Source: Methanocorpusculum sp. (GTDB taxonomy: Archaea > Halobacteriota > Methanomicrobia > Methanomicrobiales > Methanocorpusculaceae). Taken from it: a DNA stretch of 31,773 nt. The translations under genes were made by a program, and so were the position numbers. Below are positions 1 to 8,281 of this stretch, one piece after another. The notes under the pieces were generated by a model. It was not told where the DNA came from, did no database searches, and was given only the letters and a program-made list of their open reading frames with translations. Location of the stretch: positions 1-31,773 of the forward strand of contig DALTWF010000021.1 in assembly GCA_029987235.1 (NCBI GenBank), read 5' to 3'. Every line of letters begins with the position of its first letter. Positions within the stretch are counted from its first letter, which is position 1.

Positions 1-204
1 CCATACATAAGCCCGGTTTCTCACAAGCCCCCATACGCGAATAAAGCAAAAAAGAAACCCCCCCGCCATTCCATGACCTGTTTTACCCGCCGACCATATC
101 CCGCACCAAAAAACACCCGCTAATATGATTATAGTACAGCATCGCACCACCCACCCCCGCACAAAACAAAAAAAAGTCACCTGCTCATTTCAACACAGAA
201 AAAA
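1..204. other. Gene-free C-rich stretch
   Basis: No open reading frame, RNA fold or promoter can be supported here. The plus strand is rich in C runs and A runs. It borders the diverged dispersed repeat that occupies most of the remaining gene-free DNA up to rlmE. Confidence 0.5.
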
Positions 205-425
205 AGTTACTCACTTTTTCTCATCGCAAAAATAACCAACCGGCCTGAAATCATCTTTCGCGCCTTTCGCTGATTTTTGTGGATTTCGTGTTTTTCGTGG
301 GGTTTTTCACCGCGGAAGCGAAGGTCTGAGGCTTTAGCCGAAGATGAGTGACTGGCGAATCGTGGTGACTTTCGCGGGGGAGATACTCCATTTCCACCAG
401 AGAAAAAAGAGGGGAGAATAGTTAC
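205..425 (-). repeat. Diverged copy of dispersed MITE-like repeat
   Basis: Read on the minus strand from 425, this segment has the same order of landmarks as the element at 23272-23685. They are an end resembling GTAACTATTC followed by CCCTCT, then ATCGCCAG or ATTCGCCAG, CTTCGGCT, TTCGCTTCCGCGG, and a tail rich in CACGAAA and ACAAAAATCA. The 425 end is convincing. The far end near 205 is only weakly similar to the other terminus, and no clear target duplication is visible, so the copy may be truncated or decayed. It has no ORF and lies downstream of rlmE, which is transcribed towards it. Confidence 0.55.
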
Positions 426-441
426 AAAAAAAGAACCCGCC

Positions 442-1074
442 TTACCCCTGCTCTTCTTCCGCCTCTTCCTTCCTCACCCGGTCGTCACGCGCATCCCCGA
501 TGAAATTCTTTGCAACAATATAACACTCCCTGCTCCCCGTCCTTGTAGCCGCAACAGACACAACCCGCACCGAATAAAACCGCTTACGCACCAGCGCAAG
601 CAGTTCATCAAACTCAGGACCCTGGAAACTCTTCATCACAAGATTACCCCCCTGCTTTAAGAGAGAATCAGCAAACCGGAACGAATCCTCATTCAAACCG
701 ATAATCCGCGCCTGATCCGTGACCTTTGCACCCGACAGATGCGGAGCCGCATCACAGACAACCACATTTACTATCGGCATAACCTCCCGCACCTTTGCCT
801 GAATCTCCGGCTTCGTAAAATCCCCCACAATCGTCGTCACATTATCCATCGGCACAATCGGATTTAAATCAACACCGCAGAGCTTCCCCTCCGTAAGCGT
901 CTTTAACACCTGCAGCCAGCTACCGGGCGCCGCGCCCAAATCAACAACATTGTCCGATTTTCTTATGACATTGTACTTACTGTTTATTTCAAGCAGTTTA
1001 TACGCCGAACGCGCCCGATAACCCTCGCGCACCGACCTTTTATATGTATTATCACGTGTCCACTGCGAACCCAT
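442..1074 (-). CDS. rlmE: 23S rRNA 2'-O-ribose methyltransferase RlmE (FtsJ/RrmJ family)
   Basis: It transfers a methyl group from S-adenosylmethionine to a uridine 2'-hydroxyl in 23S rRNA, acting on ribosomes in the cytoplasm. The 210-residue length fits the family. The SAM-binding loop VVDLGAAPGSWLQVL is at residues 43-57, and the full K-D-K-E catalytic tetrad can be placed at K26, D108, K148 and E183. The C-terminus ends in a short charged tail of glutamates and arginines. The start is supported by a GAGGT ribosome-binding site about six bases upstream. The gene diverges from pcn and shares a 121-base intergenic region with it. In some archaea FtsJ-like enzymes act on tRNA instead, so the exact substrate is inferred. 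Confidence 0.93.
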   Translation of the reverse strand: MGSQWTRDNTYKRSVREGYRARSAYKLLEINSKYNVIRKSDNVVDLGAAPGSWLQVLKTLTEGKLCGVDLNPIVPMDNVTTIVGDFTKPEIQAKVREVMPIVNVVVCDAAPHLSGAKVTDQARIIGLNEDSFRFADSLLKQGGNLVMKSFQGPEFDELLALVRKRFYSVRVVSVAATRTGSRECYIVAKNFIGDARDDRVRKEEAEEEQG

Positions 1075-1169
1075 ATTTACCTCACAAATAAAACTTATTA
1101 TCTATTAGTAAGTAGAATAATATTAGTATTTACGTTTGCATATACATATGGTATAAGTAACAACTATAC

Positions 1170-1181
1170 CTATACGTATAG
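1170..1181. promoter_or_regulatory. Perfect 12-bp palindrome in the pcn promoter region
   Basis: CTATACGTATAG is a perfect dyad ending 14 bases before the pcn ATG. A TATA-like stretch at about 1139-1149 (ATATACATA) would place transcription start close to the palindrome. Its position at the start site suggests an operator. No regulator is identified. Confidence 0.4.
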
Positions 1182-1195
1182 CAAGGGGTTTACAG

Positions 1196-1942
1196 ATGTT
1201 TAAAGCAACCATAAAAGCAGATATCTTCCGTGAAACCATTGACGCAATCTCCGCACTGGTTAACGAATGCCGACTCCACGTGACCGAAACAGGAATCCGT
1301 ACAATAACCGTTGACACATCCAACGTCGCAATGGTTTCCCTCGAACTCGAAGCATCCGCCTTCGACTCCTTTGCCTGCGACGGCGAACTCGAACTCGGAC
1401 TTGACATCGAAAAAATCCGCGCCATGATGGCGATGATTGGAAAAGCCGAAACCGTTTCCATGGAACTCAAAGACACCGACCGCAAACTCAAACTCACCTT
1501 CGGCGGCTACGAATACTCCATCACCCTTCTCGACACCAAGACCATCAGAAAGGACCCGAACGCACCGAACCTCAACCTCCCGGCAACCTTTGAAATTGCA
1601 GGCATTATGTTCAATGACGCAATTAAAGCATCCTCCATGGTATCCGACAAGATTTTACTCTCCGTCTCCGGCGAGACAAAAATCTTCACCCTCAAAGCAG
1701 ACGGCGACTCCGAACGCATCCAGCGCGACCTTGAAGGCGACGACGTACATTATATCACCTGTGCCGATGCACGCTCGCTTTTCTCCCTTGACTACTTAAA
1801 AGACATGGGAAAATCCATCTCCCGCGCAGAACGTGTCCAGATTCGTTTAGGAAACGACCATCCAGTTCAGTTCAGCTTTGTCTACGCAGAAGGCAAGGGA
1901 AAAATCGGATATCTGCTCGCCCCCCGTATCGAGGCAGAATAA
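1196..1942 (+). CDS. pcn: DNA polymerase sliding clamp (PCNA)
   Basis: This is the trimeric ring clamp that tethers replicative polymerases, ligase and FEN1 to DNA. The 248 residues match the usual archaeal PCNA length. The duplicated clamp fold is recognisable: an N-terminal domain with LELGLDIEKIRAMM, the interdomain connector near residues 117-135 (LLDTKTIRKDPNAPNLNL), and a C-terminal domain ending in LLAPRIE, the stretch that contacts client PIP boxes. An AAGGGG ribosome-binding site precedes the ATG. The gene is followed after nine bases by priL, so clamp and primase subunit are probably co-transcribed. Only one copy is visible in the window. Confidence 0.97.
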   Translation: MFKATIKADIFRETIDAISALVNECRLHVTETGIRTITVDTSNVAMVSLELEASAFDSFACDGELELGLDIEKIRAMMAMIGKAETVSMELKDTDRKLKLTFGGYEYSITLLDTKTIRKDPNAPNLNLPATFEIAGIMFNDAIKASSMVSDKILLSVSGETKIFTLKADGDSERIQRDLEGDDVHYITCADARSLFSLDYLKDMGKSISRAERVQIRLGNDHPVQFSFVYAEGKGKIGYLLAPRIEAE

Positions 1943-1951
1943 GAATAAAAA

Positions 1952-3025
1952 ATGCCGGCTGCCTTCAAACCCCGGCCGCGTGATTTATCACACTATCCTT
2001 TTTTAAAAGAAGCGCAGGACGAACTGTCCAAACGCGACATTAAACCGGTCGGTCTGTCAAAAACCCCTGCAGGCGTCCGGTATCTTGACGAGGCATGCGC
2101 ACGCGTCGGATTAGCCGTTGAAGCAAAAATAGACCAGATTTACGGCGATACAAAAGACGACCCGGTTCTTGACATCGTTACATTTGTTCTTGCAAAAATA
2201 CTTGTCAAATGCACCAAAGACCGCAGAACACGCGAACGGTTTGCGAAAATGGAAGCACGCCGGATTTACAAATATCTCAACGTTGAAACAGAAGACGTTC
2301 TGAAATCACGCGTGTGTAAGGAAATCGGAGTTTCCTTTGCCGGTGATTCGCTTTCCGTTCCCGATTATGTATGCATGGCATCAAAAATGCCTGATGCAAA
2401 GTGGCGGCTGATAAACCGCGAGGTAACATCCGGCAGGGTTTCGGTGACAACCGATGAACATGAAGTGCTTATCGAAGAAAAAATCCGGTCGCTGATTTTT
2501 GAATCGCTTTCGGGAAGCGTTATAGATACACTTGCCGCAGAGTATCAGCCGTGGACGGATAAGATTCTTGCAAAAGTGCAGGAACGCACTCTTGCCGAGT
2601 TCGGTGCGATTGAAGAAACAGCGTTTCCCCCCTGCATCCAGGCAATTATTGCAGGTGCTGCAGCAGGGGTGAATCTGACACATTCGGCAAGGTTTTCCCT
2701 TGTTGCATTCATGAACAGTATCGGTATGGATGTAAACCAGATTGAAGGAATCTTCTCCCGCAGTCCGGACTACAATCCGGATATGACCATGTATCAGGTC
2801 AACCATATTCTTTCAAACGATTATGTGCCCCCCTCCTGTGCAACGATGCTTACACACGGAGTCTGTGTCAACAAAGACATGCTGTGTGAAAAAGCCGTGC
2901 ATCCGCTGAATTACTACCGGATGCAGAAAAAGATGATGGAAAAGAAAAAGCTCATTGAAGAAGCAAAGGCAAAAAAACTTGAAGCAAAAAAAGAGGAACT
3001 GAAAAATGGTAAAAGCAAGCAGTGA
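1952..3025 (+). CDS. priL: DNA primase large subunit PriL
   Basis: This is the regulatory, iron-sulfur subunit of the archaeal/eukaryotic-type primase, which partners PriS to make RNA primers. The protein is 357 residues. The N-terminal helical domain begins with DLSHYPFLKEA. The C-terminal half carries the four cysteines expected to hold a [4Fe-4S] cluster, C228, C296, C305 and C312, with HPLNYYR just after them. The last 30 residues are a lysine/glutamate-rich, probably coiled extension. The gene starts nine bases after pcn and overlaps the next small ORF by 20 bases. priS is not in the window. Confidence 0.93.
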   Translation: MPAAFKPRPRDLSHYPFLKEAQDELSKRDIKPVGLSKTPAGVRYLDEACARVGLAVEAKIDQIYGDTKDDPVLDIVTFVLAKILVKCTKDRRTRERFAKMEARRIYKYLNVETEDVLKSRVCKEIGVSFAGDSLSVPDYVCMASKMPDAKWRLINREVTSGRVSVTTDEHEVLIEEKIRSLIFESLSGSVIDTLAAEYQPWTDKILAKVQERTLAEFGAIEETAFPPCIQAIIAGAAAGVNLTHSARFSLVAFMNSIGMDVNQIEGIFSRSPDYNPDMTMYQVNHILSNDYVPPSCATMLTHGVCVNKDMLCEKAVHPLNYYRMQKKMMEKKKLIEEAKAKKLEAKKEELKNGKSKQ

Positions 3026-3158
3026 AGAAATCAAAGCATATCTTGAGATGAAGGAAGCCGCAAAAATCTACGGAGAACCGCTGACCGTAAACGGCGTTCC
3101 CTGGAAAAAATACGCGGCCGAAATGGAAATCGCGCTGAAAAAAAGAGGGCGGGACTAA
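3006..3158 (+). CDS. Small 50-residue protein overlapping priL
   Basis: This short ORF encodes a charged, probably helical peptide beginning MVKASSEEIKAYLEMKEAAK and ending KKRGRD. I do not recognise a family. It starts inside the priL reading frame (20-base overlap) and has a good GAGGA ribosome-binding site at 2993-2997, about nine bases before the ATG. That arrangement implies translational coupling to priL. Synonymous pattern and charge look protein-like rather than random. By context it could relate to primase or replication, but that is inference only. Confidence 0.6.
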   Translation: MVKASSEEIKAYLEMKEAAKIYGEPLTVNGVPWKKYAAEMEIALKKRGRD

Positions 3159-3262
3159 CCTATTTTACCGGTCCTGTGTTTTTCTGCTATAACACTCGGA
3201 AATCTCATCAGACTATTTTTTGTCACCGTATACGTGCCAGTGTGTGTACAAAAAAATCAGGC

Positions 3263-3277
3263 GTGACAAATCGTCAC
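3263..3277. promoter_or_regulatory. Inverted repeat upstream of EAL gene
   Basis: GTGAC and GTCAC form a dyad with a five-base spacer about 70 bases before the EAL gene start. It may be an operator, but it is short and could be chance. The gene itself has a strong GGAGGG ribosome-binding site (about 3334-3339). Confidence 0.25.
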
Positions 3278-3346
3278 TATAATTCATCCAATAGACTAAT
3301 ATGTACTCACGTCTAATATTACACAAATTATACCGGAGGGAAAAAG

Positions 3347-5224
3347 ATGCTTTACGAATACCAGTATGATATTGCAGCAGCATTGGCAACAGCAGTTATC
3401 CTTGCTCTTTTCCTCATCCGCCATAACTATAAAAGTACATCAAGCAACATCTTCCTTCTGATTCTTATCTTCAACCTGATAGCAGCAGTTGCTGATATAT
3501 TTGCAAACTACACCATTTCATATCCGGCGGTTTTCGGCGAACAAATCGATATGGCTGCAAGTATTGTCTATATTCTTTTCTATAATTTTGAGTTAATCCT
3601 CTTCCTGCTCTTCGTCAATTCTGTTCTGGGAGTGCCTAAACTCAAAAAACCGGTGGGTATCGCATGCGCCATATTCGCCATATTTGAAGGACTTACGCTT
3701 GCCACAACGCCTTTAACTCACTGGGTAATTTACTTTGACGGGTTGCTGACCTACTGTCACGGTCCGTTAATGGTGATGTTTTATGTCATTGCCTTTGCTG
3801 GACTCATCGGTTCTGTTGTGCTAATTCAGATTTACCGCAAGCGCTTAAGCAGTTATCAGGTGCTTTCGCTGTATATTTTCCTCTTGGGTATGGTTGTCTG
3901 CATCATCTTCCAGAAGTTCTATCCGCAGTATGTTATCGGAAACCTTGCAATTGCGCTTCTGCTGGTCTTCATTTATGTGGTGTTCGAAAATCCGGGCTAT
4001 TATACCTATCGCGACACCCAGTGTATGAATACGCAGGCATTTGCCGGGATTATGCAGTATTACAAAAACAAGAAAATCCCCTTTGCCATGGTCGGATTTG
4101 AACTTACCGAGTATGACAGCGTACTGCGTACCCAGGGTCATCAGAAAGCAGGGGATTTAACGCGGTCAGTTGCCCAGCAGCTCTTTACTCTGTACCGCAA
4201 GCAGGCATACTGCATTAGCGAAACCGTCTTTGTTGTCCTGATTAAAAACGGAACAGATGAACAGACACTTGAGGTGGAGGAACGGCTGTATTCCGAAATC
4301 AAGCCAAGGATATTTATCTGCAGAACGAATTCGGCAGATATTCCGGAGCCGTATGAAAACTCCCGTTCTGTTATCTTTGCAATGCTTGAGGGTCGTTCAA
4401 AAACGCTTACTGCCGGGCAGATTAAAGCAGGCATTATTGACCGGCGCAACCGTATTATGGAAATCGAGAATTATCTTGAACGCCTGATAGAAGAGGATGC
4501 ATTTGAGGTCTACTACCAGCCGATTTTAGATGTAAAGGAAAACCGGTTCAGAAGTGCGGAGGCTCTGGTTCGTCTGCCGTTTGACGGCCCCATCCGTTCC
4601 GGTCCGGATGAGTTCATTCCGATTGCGGAAAGCAATGGTCAGATTGTCAAAATAGGGGAAATCATTCTTAAGAAAATCTGTCAGTTCACCGCAACTGAGG
4701 AGTTTAAGAGTCTCGGGGTGGATTATGTTGAAATCAATCTCTCGCCTGCACAGTGTGCCCAGTATGGCATGGGTGAGCAGCTTCTGTCCATTATTAAGAA
4801 GTACGGCGGCGATACGAACGGTATCAACTTTGAGATTACGGAGACTGCAGAAATTTCCGGTGGAGGTCTTGCCGAAAGCATGCAGCTGTTAAGTCAGCAC
4901 GGTATTTCGTTTTCGATTGATGATTTCGGTTCCGGATTTGCCTCTGCTGAGTACCTTTACTCTCTGCCGATTTCAATTGTCAAGGTAGACAAGATGATTT
5001 TATGGCATGCTATGGATGATGCAAATGCTATGAAAGTTTTGACAAGCACGATGCATATGGTTAAGGAACTTGGCAAGGAAATTGTTGTGGAGGGTGTTGA
5101 AAATGAGGATATGGCACGTGTTGTGCGTGAAAACGGCGGTGATTTCATGCAGGGGTATCTGTATTCAAAGCCGCTTTCACAGAGTGATTATTTGAAGTTC
5201 TTACGGGAACATAAAAACGGGTAA
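3347..5224 (+). CDS. Membrane EAL-domain protein, putative cyclic-di-GMP phosphodiesterase with degenerate GGDEF
   Basis: Seven hydrophobic segments (about 7-24, 34-54, 69-93, 102-122, 138-162, 171-188 and 196-214) form an N-terminal sensor-like region. Residues 225-350 look like a GGDEF fold, but the signature position reads ISETV, so cyclase activity is not expected. Residues 375-625 are an EAL domain. The expected active-site residues are all visible: E405 of EAL, N464, E496, D525-D526 (DDFGSG), K546, E582 and Q602. Hydrolysis of c-di-GMP is therefore plausible. The architecture is typical of Firmicutes, so acquisition from bacteria is likely (inference). It is monocistronic, with a GGAGG ribosome-binding site, and converges on the regulator that ends six bases away. 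Confidence 0.88.
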   Translation: MLYEYQYDIAAALATAVILALFLIRHNYKSTSSNIFLLILIFNLIAAVADIFANYTISYPAVFGEQIDMAASIVYILFYNFELILFLLFVNSVLGVPKLKKPVGIACAIFAIFEGLTLATTPLTHWVIYFDGLLTYCHGPLMVMFYVIAFAGLIGSVVLIQIYRKRLSSYQVLSLYIFLLGMVVCIIFQKFYPQYVIGNLAIALLLVFIYVVFENPGYYTYRDTQCMNTQAFAGIMQYYKNKKIPFAMVGFELTEYDSVLRTQGHQKAGDLTRSVAQQLFTLYRKQAYCISETVFVVLIKNGTDEQTLEVEERLYSEIKPRIFICRTNSADIPEPYENSRSVIFAMLEGRSKTLTAGQIKAGIIDRRNRIMEIENYLERLIEEDAFEVYYQPILDVKENRFRSAEALVRLPFDGPIRSGPDEFIPIAESNGQIVKIGEIILKKICQFTATEEFKSLGVDYVEINLSPAQCAQYGMGEQLLSIIKKYGGDTNGINFEITETAEISGGGLAESMQLLSQHGISFSIDDFGSGFASAEYLYSLPISIVKVDKMILWHAMDDANAMKVLTSTMHMVKELGKEIVVEGVENEDMARVVRENGGDFMQGYLYSKPLSQSDYLKFLREHKNG

Positions 5225-5229
5225 TTTTT

Positions 5230-5985
5230 TCAAACCGTTACCGCAAAACAGCAGCAGGGGTCACCGTTTGAAATACATCTGACTTCCTGCACCAGCACTT
5301 CTTTTCCATAAAACGCAGACAGCAGTGCGGTTAAAATGCCTACGGAAATGATGCAGCTGGACTTTACTTCTTTGGGCATCAGAGCACATTCATAACAGTT
5401 GTAGACGTCGATTTTCAGCGGCTCAAGCGATGCGGTCTTCATGTTTCCGAACTGATACCGTTCCCAGAATTCTGCGATATTGGCAAGCGTTTTTTCAAGC
5501 GTGTCTGCAACAACATAGGATGCGACCGCTTCACCTAAAATCATTCCACCCCGCCGAAGAACCGGGTTAATCTGAATACCTGCTTCGGCAAGTGCGATTT
5601 TAATAATATGCGGCAGAATATCACGGTAATCCACTTTATCTGATTTGGTGTGCATCTGCCGGATGAGTTCACGAAATTCCGAAGCCCCGGAATAGGTTGC
5701 CGGAACCATATCACCTAAAAATACTGCATGCAGGATGTAATTTTTGCGCCGTGCGTCGTCAGGTGCCGGGACTTCAAGAACAAGACCTGCTTCCACAAGA
5801 CTTGAAAGATATCCTGAAACAGTGGATTTGGAAAGTTTCGTTACTTCTAAAATTCGTGCAAAAGAGGTTTCGCCTTCGCGGGCAAGCAGCTGCAGTATTT
5901 CATTGCGGACCGGGCTTCTGACGGTGGTTACTTCTCCATCGTTGGAGTAAATTCGCAATGGTTGTCTGCTGTCCGCTTCGGGCAT
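5230..5985 (-). CDS. msvR: Winged-helix/V4R-domain transcriptional regulator (MsvR-like)
   Basis: Residues 20-85 form an ArsR-type winged helix (RNEILQLLAREGETSFARIL, then KSTVSGYLSSLVEAGLV). The C-terminal part is a V4R domain ending in a cysteine cluster. Cysteines are at 197, 200, 211, 237 and 244-246, with the motif RCISNGDPCCCF. This domain order and length (251 residues) match MsvR, a methanogen redox-responsive regulator whose V4R cysteines control DNA binding. The assignment to MsvR rather than another V4R regulator is inferred. There is no ribosome-binding site, but a TATA-like AAATATATC at 6010-6018 (plus-strand coordinates) fits a nearly leaderless mRNA. It follows rnz on the same strand after 51 bases. 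Confidence 0.75.
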   Translation of the reverse strand: MPEADSRQPLRIYSNDGEVTTVRSPVRNEILQLLAREGETSFARILEVTKLSKSTVSGYLSSLVEAGLVLEVPAPDDARRKNYILHAVFLGDMVPATYSGASEFRELIRQMHTKSDKVDYRDILPHIIKIALAEAGIQINPVLRRGGMILGEAVASYVVADTLEKTLANIAEFWERYQFGNMKTASLEPLKIDVYNCYECALMPKEVKSSCIISVGILTALLSAFYGKEVLVQEVRCISNGDPCCCFAVTV

Positions 5986-6036
5986 ACTTATTTATTAATT
6001 TTGTTACTCAAATATATCAAGATTCGTGAACCGGCA

Positions 6037-6975
6037 TTATTCATCCCGGTAGGGAATCTCAATCGTAGTCAGGTCGTTTGGAGCGATAATATCACCTGAA
6101 AAGGTCTCTTTTGCGTCTTTGATGTGGTTTGCGCTTGCAGTATAGCGTGAGCTTAAGTGTACGAGCGCAAGTTGTTTGGGCTGCACGGCTGAGGCTACTT
6201 CGCCCGCTTCGCGTGCGGTGGAATGCCAGACTTCTTTTGCACGTTCGGAGCCTTCTTCTTCATCAAAGGTTGCTTCATGAATAAGGAGGTCTGCGCCGCT
6301 TAATATGTCGTTTCGGTTGCGTACAGGGCGCGTATCTCCGGTGTAAATGATTTTGCGTCCTGGTCTTCGTGCGCCCATTACCATATCAGGCGTGATTTCG
6401 ACTTCGGCGCCGTCGCGGATGATTTTCACGCATTCCCCGCGCTGCAGGCGGCCGAAAAGCGGTCCGGGCTTTACTCCGAGCGCGATTGCTCCCTCGCGGT
6501 CAAATCTGCCCGGGCGCATATCTTCTTCAAGGATGTAGCCAAGGCTTTCGATGCCGTGATAGGTTTTGAATGCAACAACTGTGTATCCGTCGAAAAAGAC
6601 CGGGTCGCCGTCGGAAAGTTCAACGGCCGTAAGCGGGAACGGGATTTTCTGCGTAAGCATGCGGCAGATGTCAACGAATTTCGTTACGCCGCGGGGGCCG
6701 TAAATCGTCAGCGGTTCGGTGCGGCCGTTGAACGACATGGTTTCAATCAGACCGAAAATGCCTAAATCATGGTCTGCATGGAAATGCGTGACAAAAATGG
6801 CGTTTACGGTAAATCCGGTCTTAAGCCGCATCATCTGCTGCTGGGCGCCTTCGCCGCAGTCAAATAAGAGGCAGTCTGCGCCGCGGCGGATCATGATGCA
6901 GGAGGGGTTTTTATTCGGTGTCGGAAGCGCTCCTGCGGTTCCGAGAAAATGGACAAACAGGGTTTCGCCGCTCAT
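6037..6975 (-). CDS. rnz: Ribonuclease Z (tRNA 3' endonuclease)
   Basis: This metallo-beta-lactamase-fold nuclease cuts precursor tRNA after the discriminator base. At 312 residues it is the short ElaC-type form. The zinc-binding motif HFHADH lies at residues 64-69. Further metal ligands are visible in YTGDTRP, HEATF and HLSSRY in the C-terminal half. It is the last gene of a four-gene operon; its ATG overlaps the stop of the sugar isomerase gene (ATGA, 6972-6975). The three tRNA genes in the window would be natural substrates. Confidence 0.93.
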   Translation of the reverse strand: MSGETLFVHFLGTAGALPTPNKNPSCIMIRRGADCLLFDCGEGAQQQMMRLKTGFTVNAIFVTHFHADHDLGIFGLIETMSFNGRTEPLTIYGPRGVTKFVDICRMLTQKIPFPLTAVELSDGDPVFFDGYTVVAFKTYHGIESLGYILEEDMRPGRFDREGAIALGVKPGPLFGRLQRGECVKIIRDGAEVEITPDMVMGARRPGRKIIYTGDTRPVRNRNDILSGADLLIHEATFDEEEGSERAKEVWHSTAREAGEVASAVQPKQLALVHLSSRYTASANHIKDAKETFSGDIIAPNDLTTIEIPYRDE

Positions 6976-7745
6976 CTAAACCACTCTCTCAGGAAATCAA
7001 GGCTGATTTTGCCTTCCTGGGGATTGCGGCCTTCGACAACGATGATTTTACCCTTGTAATTTTTCACCAGCTGCGGCATGATTTTGTCCCACTTGATAGA
7101 CCCGCGTCCGAGCGGAAAATGGTCGTCATGACTTCCGTTGTTGTCGTGAATGTGCATGTGATATGCCTTCGGAAGGACGATTTTCAGGAAATCCGGCAGG
7201 TTTTTGTTGGTATTTGCATGTCCTACGTCAAAGACCATTTTCATTCCCTCGACTCCGTCTGTAAATCCGTCTAATTCATACGGGTCGCGGCAGAAGAAAT
7301 CGTCCAGTGCAGGCATGTTTTCAAGACAGGCAGTCACGCCCGCATCTTTTGCACATGCGCCGAGACGAACGCAGGCATTTTTGTGCGCAGTCCATGCGGG
7401 TGCAGGGTCATAGCGAGAAACAGGCGACAAATAACCCGGGTGAAGCACTACGGTGTCGGTAAATTCCGCTGCTGCTTTGATGCAGAGTTCAAACTGATGT
7501 ACCGTTTCTTCCCAGATGCGCACGTTTATTGAAGCCGGGTTCAAATCACTGAACGGAGCGTGAACGGTGACCGGAATGTCGTTTTTCTCTATCGTCTTGC
7601 GGACGCTTTCAAGGGTCTTTGGCATGTCAAGCCGGTAGTTTCCGTCGGCTGAAATTTCCCAGCCGTCAAATCCCGCCTCAGGTATTTCGTCCACCCATTT
7701 TGGGTCTTCCCAGACTTTGCTTGAGGAGGCGAAGTAGAATTTCAT
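6972..7745 (-). CDS. Xylose isomerase-like TIM-barrel protein (sugar phosphate isomerase/epimerase or AP endonuclease 2 family)
   Basis: The 257-residue product begins MKFYFASSSKVWEDPKWV. Metal-binding landmarks of the family are visible in order: HAPFSDLN, VLHPGY, CLENMP, MVFDVGHAN, YHMHIHDNNG with HFPLGRGSIKW, and VVEGR at the end. These support a metal-dependent TIM barrel, but not a specific substrate. An upstream in-frame ATG at 7769 exists; I chose 7745 because it makes an ATGA overlap with the preceding gene and fits the conserved N-terminus. It is the third gene of the UPF0148-UPF0200-isomerase-rnz operon, all overlapping. Confidence 0.85.
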   Translation of the reverse strand: MKFYFASSSKVWEDPKWVDEIPEAGFDGWEISADGNYRLDMPKTLESVRKTIEKNDIPVTVHAPFSDLNPASINVRIWEETVHQFELCIKAAAEFTDTVVLHPGYLSPVSRYDPAPAWTAHKNACVRLGACAKDAGVTACLENMPALDDFFCRDPYELDGFTDGVEGMKMVFDVGHANTNKNLPDFLKIVLPKAYHMHIHDNNGSHDDHFPLGRGSIKWDKIMPQLVKNYKGKIIVVEGRNPQEGKISLDFLREWFR

Positions 7746-8281
7746 GCGGCACCGCCGAAAAAGGCGCATACCTTTTCTTCAAAGGATTCGCGTGTGGATT
7801 CGTTGACAATTTTTGCATCAGCCATGTCTATTGCGCGGGCAAGACCAAAGGATTCTTCGCGTTCGTCGCGTGCGCGAAGAGTATCAGGAGTTTTTGTATC
7901 GTCAGAGCGCCCGCGTGTCTGCATGCGCGACAATCGCGTCTCAAAACAGGCATCAATATGGAGGAGAGTAAAGTCGCAGAATACGGATTTGAAATATTTT
8001 ACCTCGGCATCGCCGCGGATTCCGTCTATTATTACTGCTGCAGCCTGTATTTTATCTATTTCGCGGGCGGTTAATATGGCTACGGCGTCCATACCGAGTT
8101 CAGCCCGCAGTGCGCGCGCCTGTTTTCCGATATTTTCATCCGTCAGTTCAAGCCCAGATTTTCGAACGGCGCGCCGTATCATATCGCCCATTACGACTAC
8201 CGGAACGCCGTTTTTTTCCGCAATTGCCGAGACTTCGCCTTTTCCGCTTGCGGGATAGCCTACAATACCTATGACTTTCAT
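7742..8281 (-). CDS. UPF0200 family P-loop kinase-like protein
   Basis: A 179-residue P-loop protein starting MKVIGIVGYPASGKGEV, with a Walker A motif at residues 7-14. DGIRGDAEV follows mid-protein and an arginine-rich lid region (RLSRMQTRGRSDD) comes later. This matches the archaeal UPF0200 family, related in fold to adenylate and dephospho-CoA kinases; the true substrate is not settled by sequence. A longer start at 8326 is possible, but 8281 gives a perfect ATGA overlap with the upstream gene and puts the beta strand right at the N-terminus. It overlaps the following isomerase gene in the same way. Confidence 0.85.
   Translation of the reverse strand: MKVIGIVGYPASGKGEVSAIAEKNGVPVVVMGDMIRRAVRKSGLELTDENIGKQARALRAELGMDAVAILTAREIDKIQAAAVIIDGIRGDAEVKYFKSVFCDFTLLHIDACFETRLSRMQTRGRSDDTKTPDTLRARDEREESFGLARAIDMADAKIVNESTRESFEEKVCAFFGGAA

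Noticed and set aside
205..425. Complete TIR and target duplication for the first repeat copy
   Set aside because: Only the end at 425 matches well. The A-runs on both sides could mimic a duplication, so I do not claim one.
1123..1497. Minus-strand ORF opposite pcn, and the many similar antisense frames opposite other genes
   Set aside because: They are shadows of strongly coding frames, Ser/Arg-rich, without ribosome-binding sites or recognisable motifs.
3347..5224. Diguanylate cyclase activity of the GGDEF-like region
   Set aside because: The signature loop reads ISETV instead of GGDEF, so only a regulatory role is plausible.
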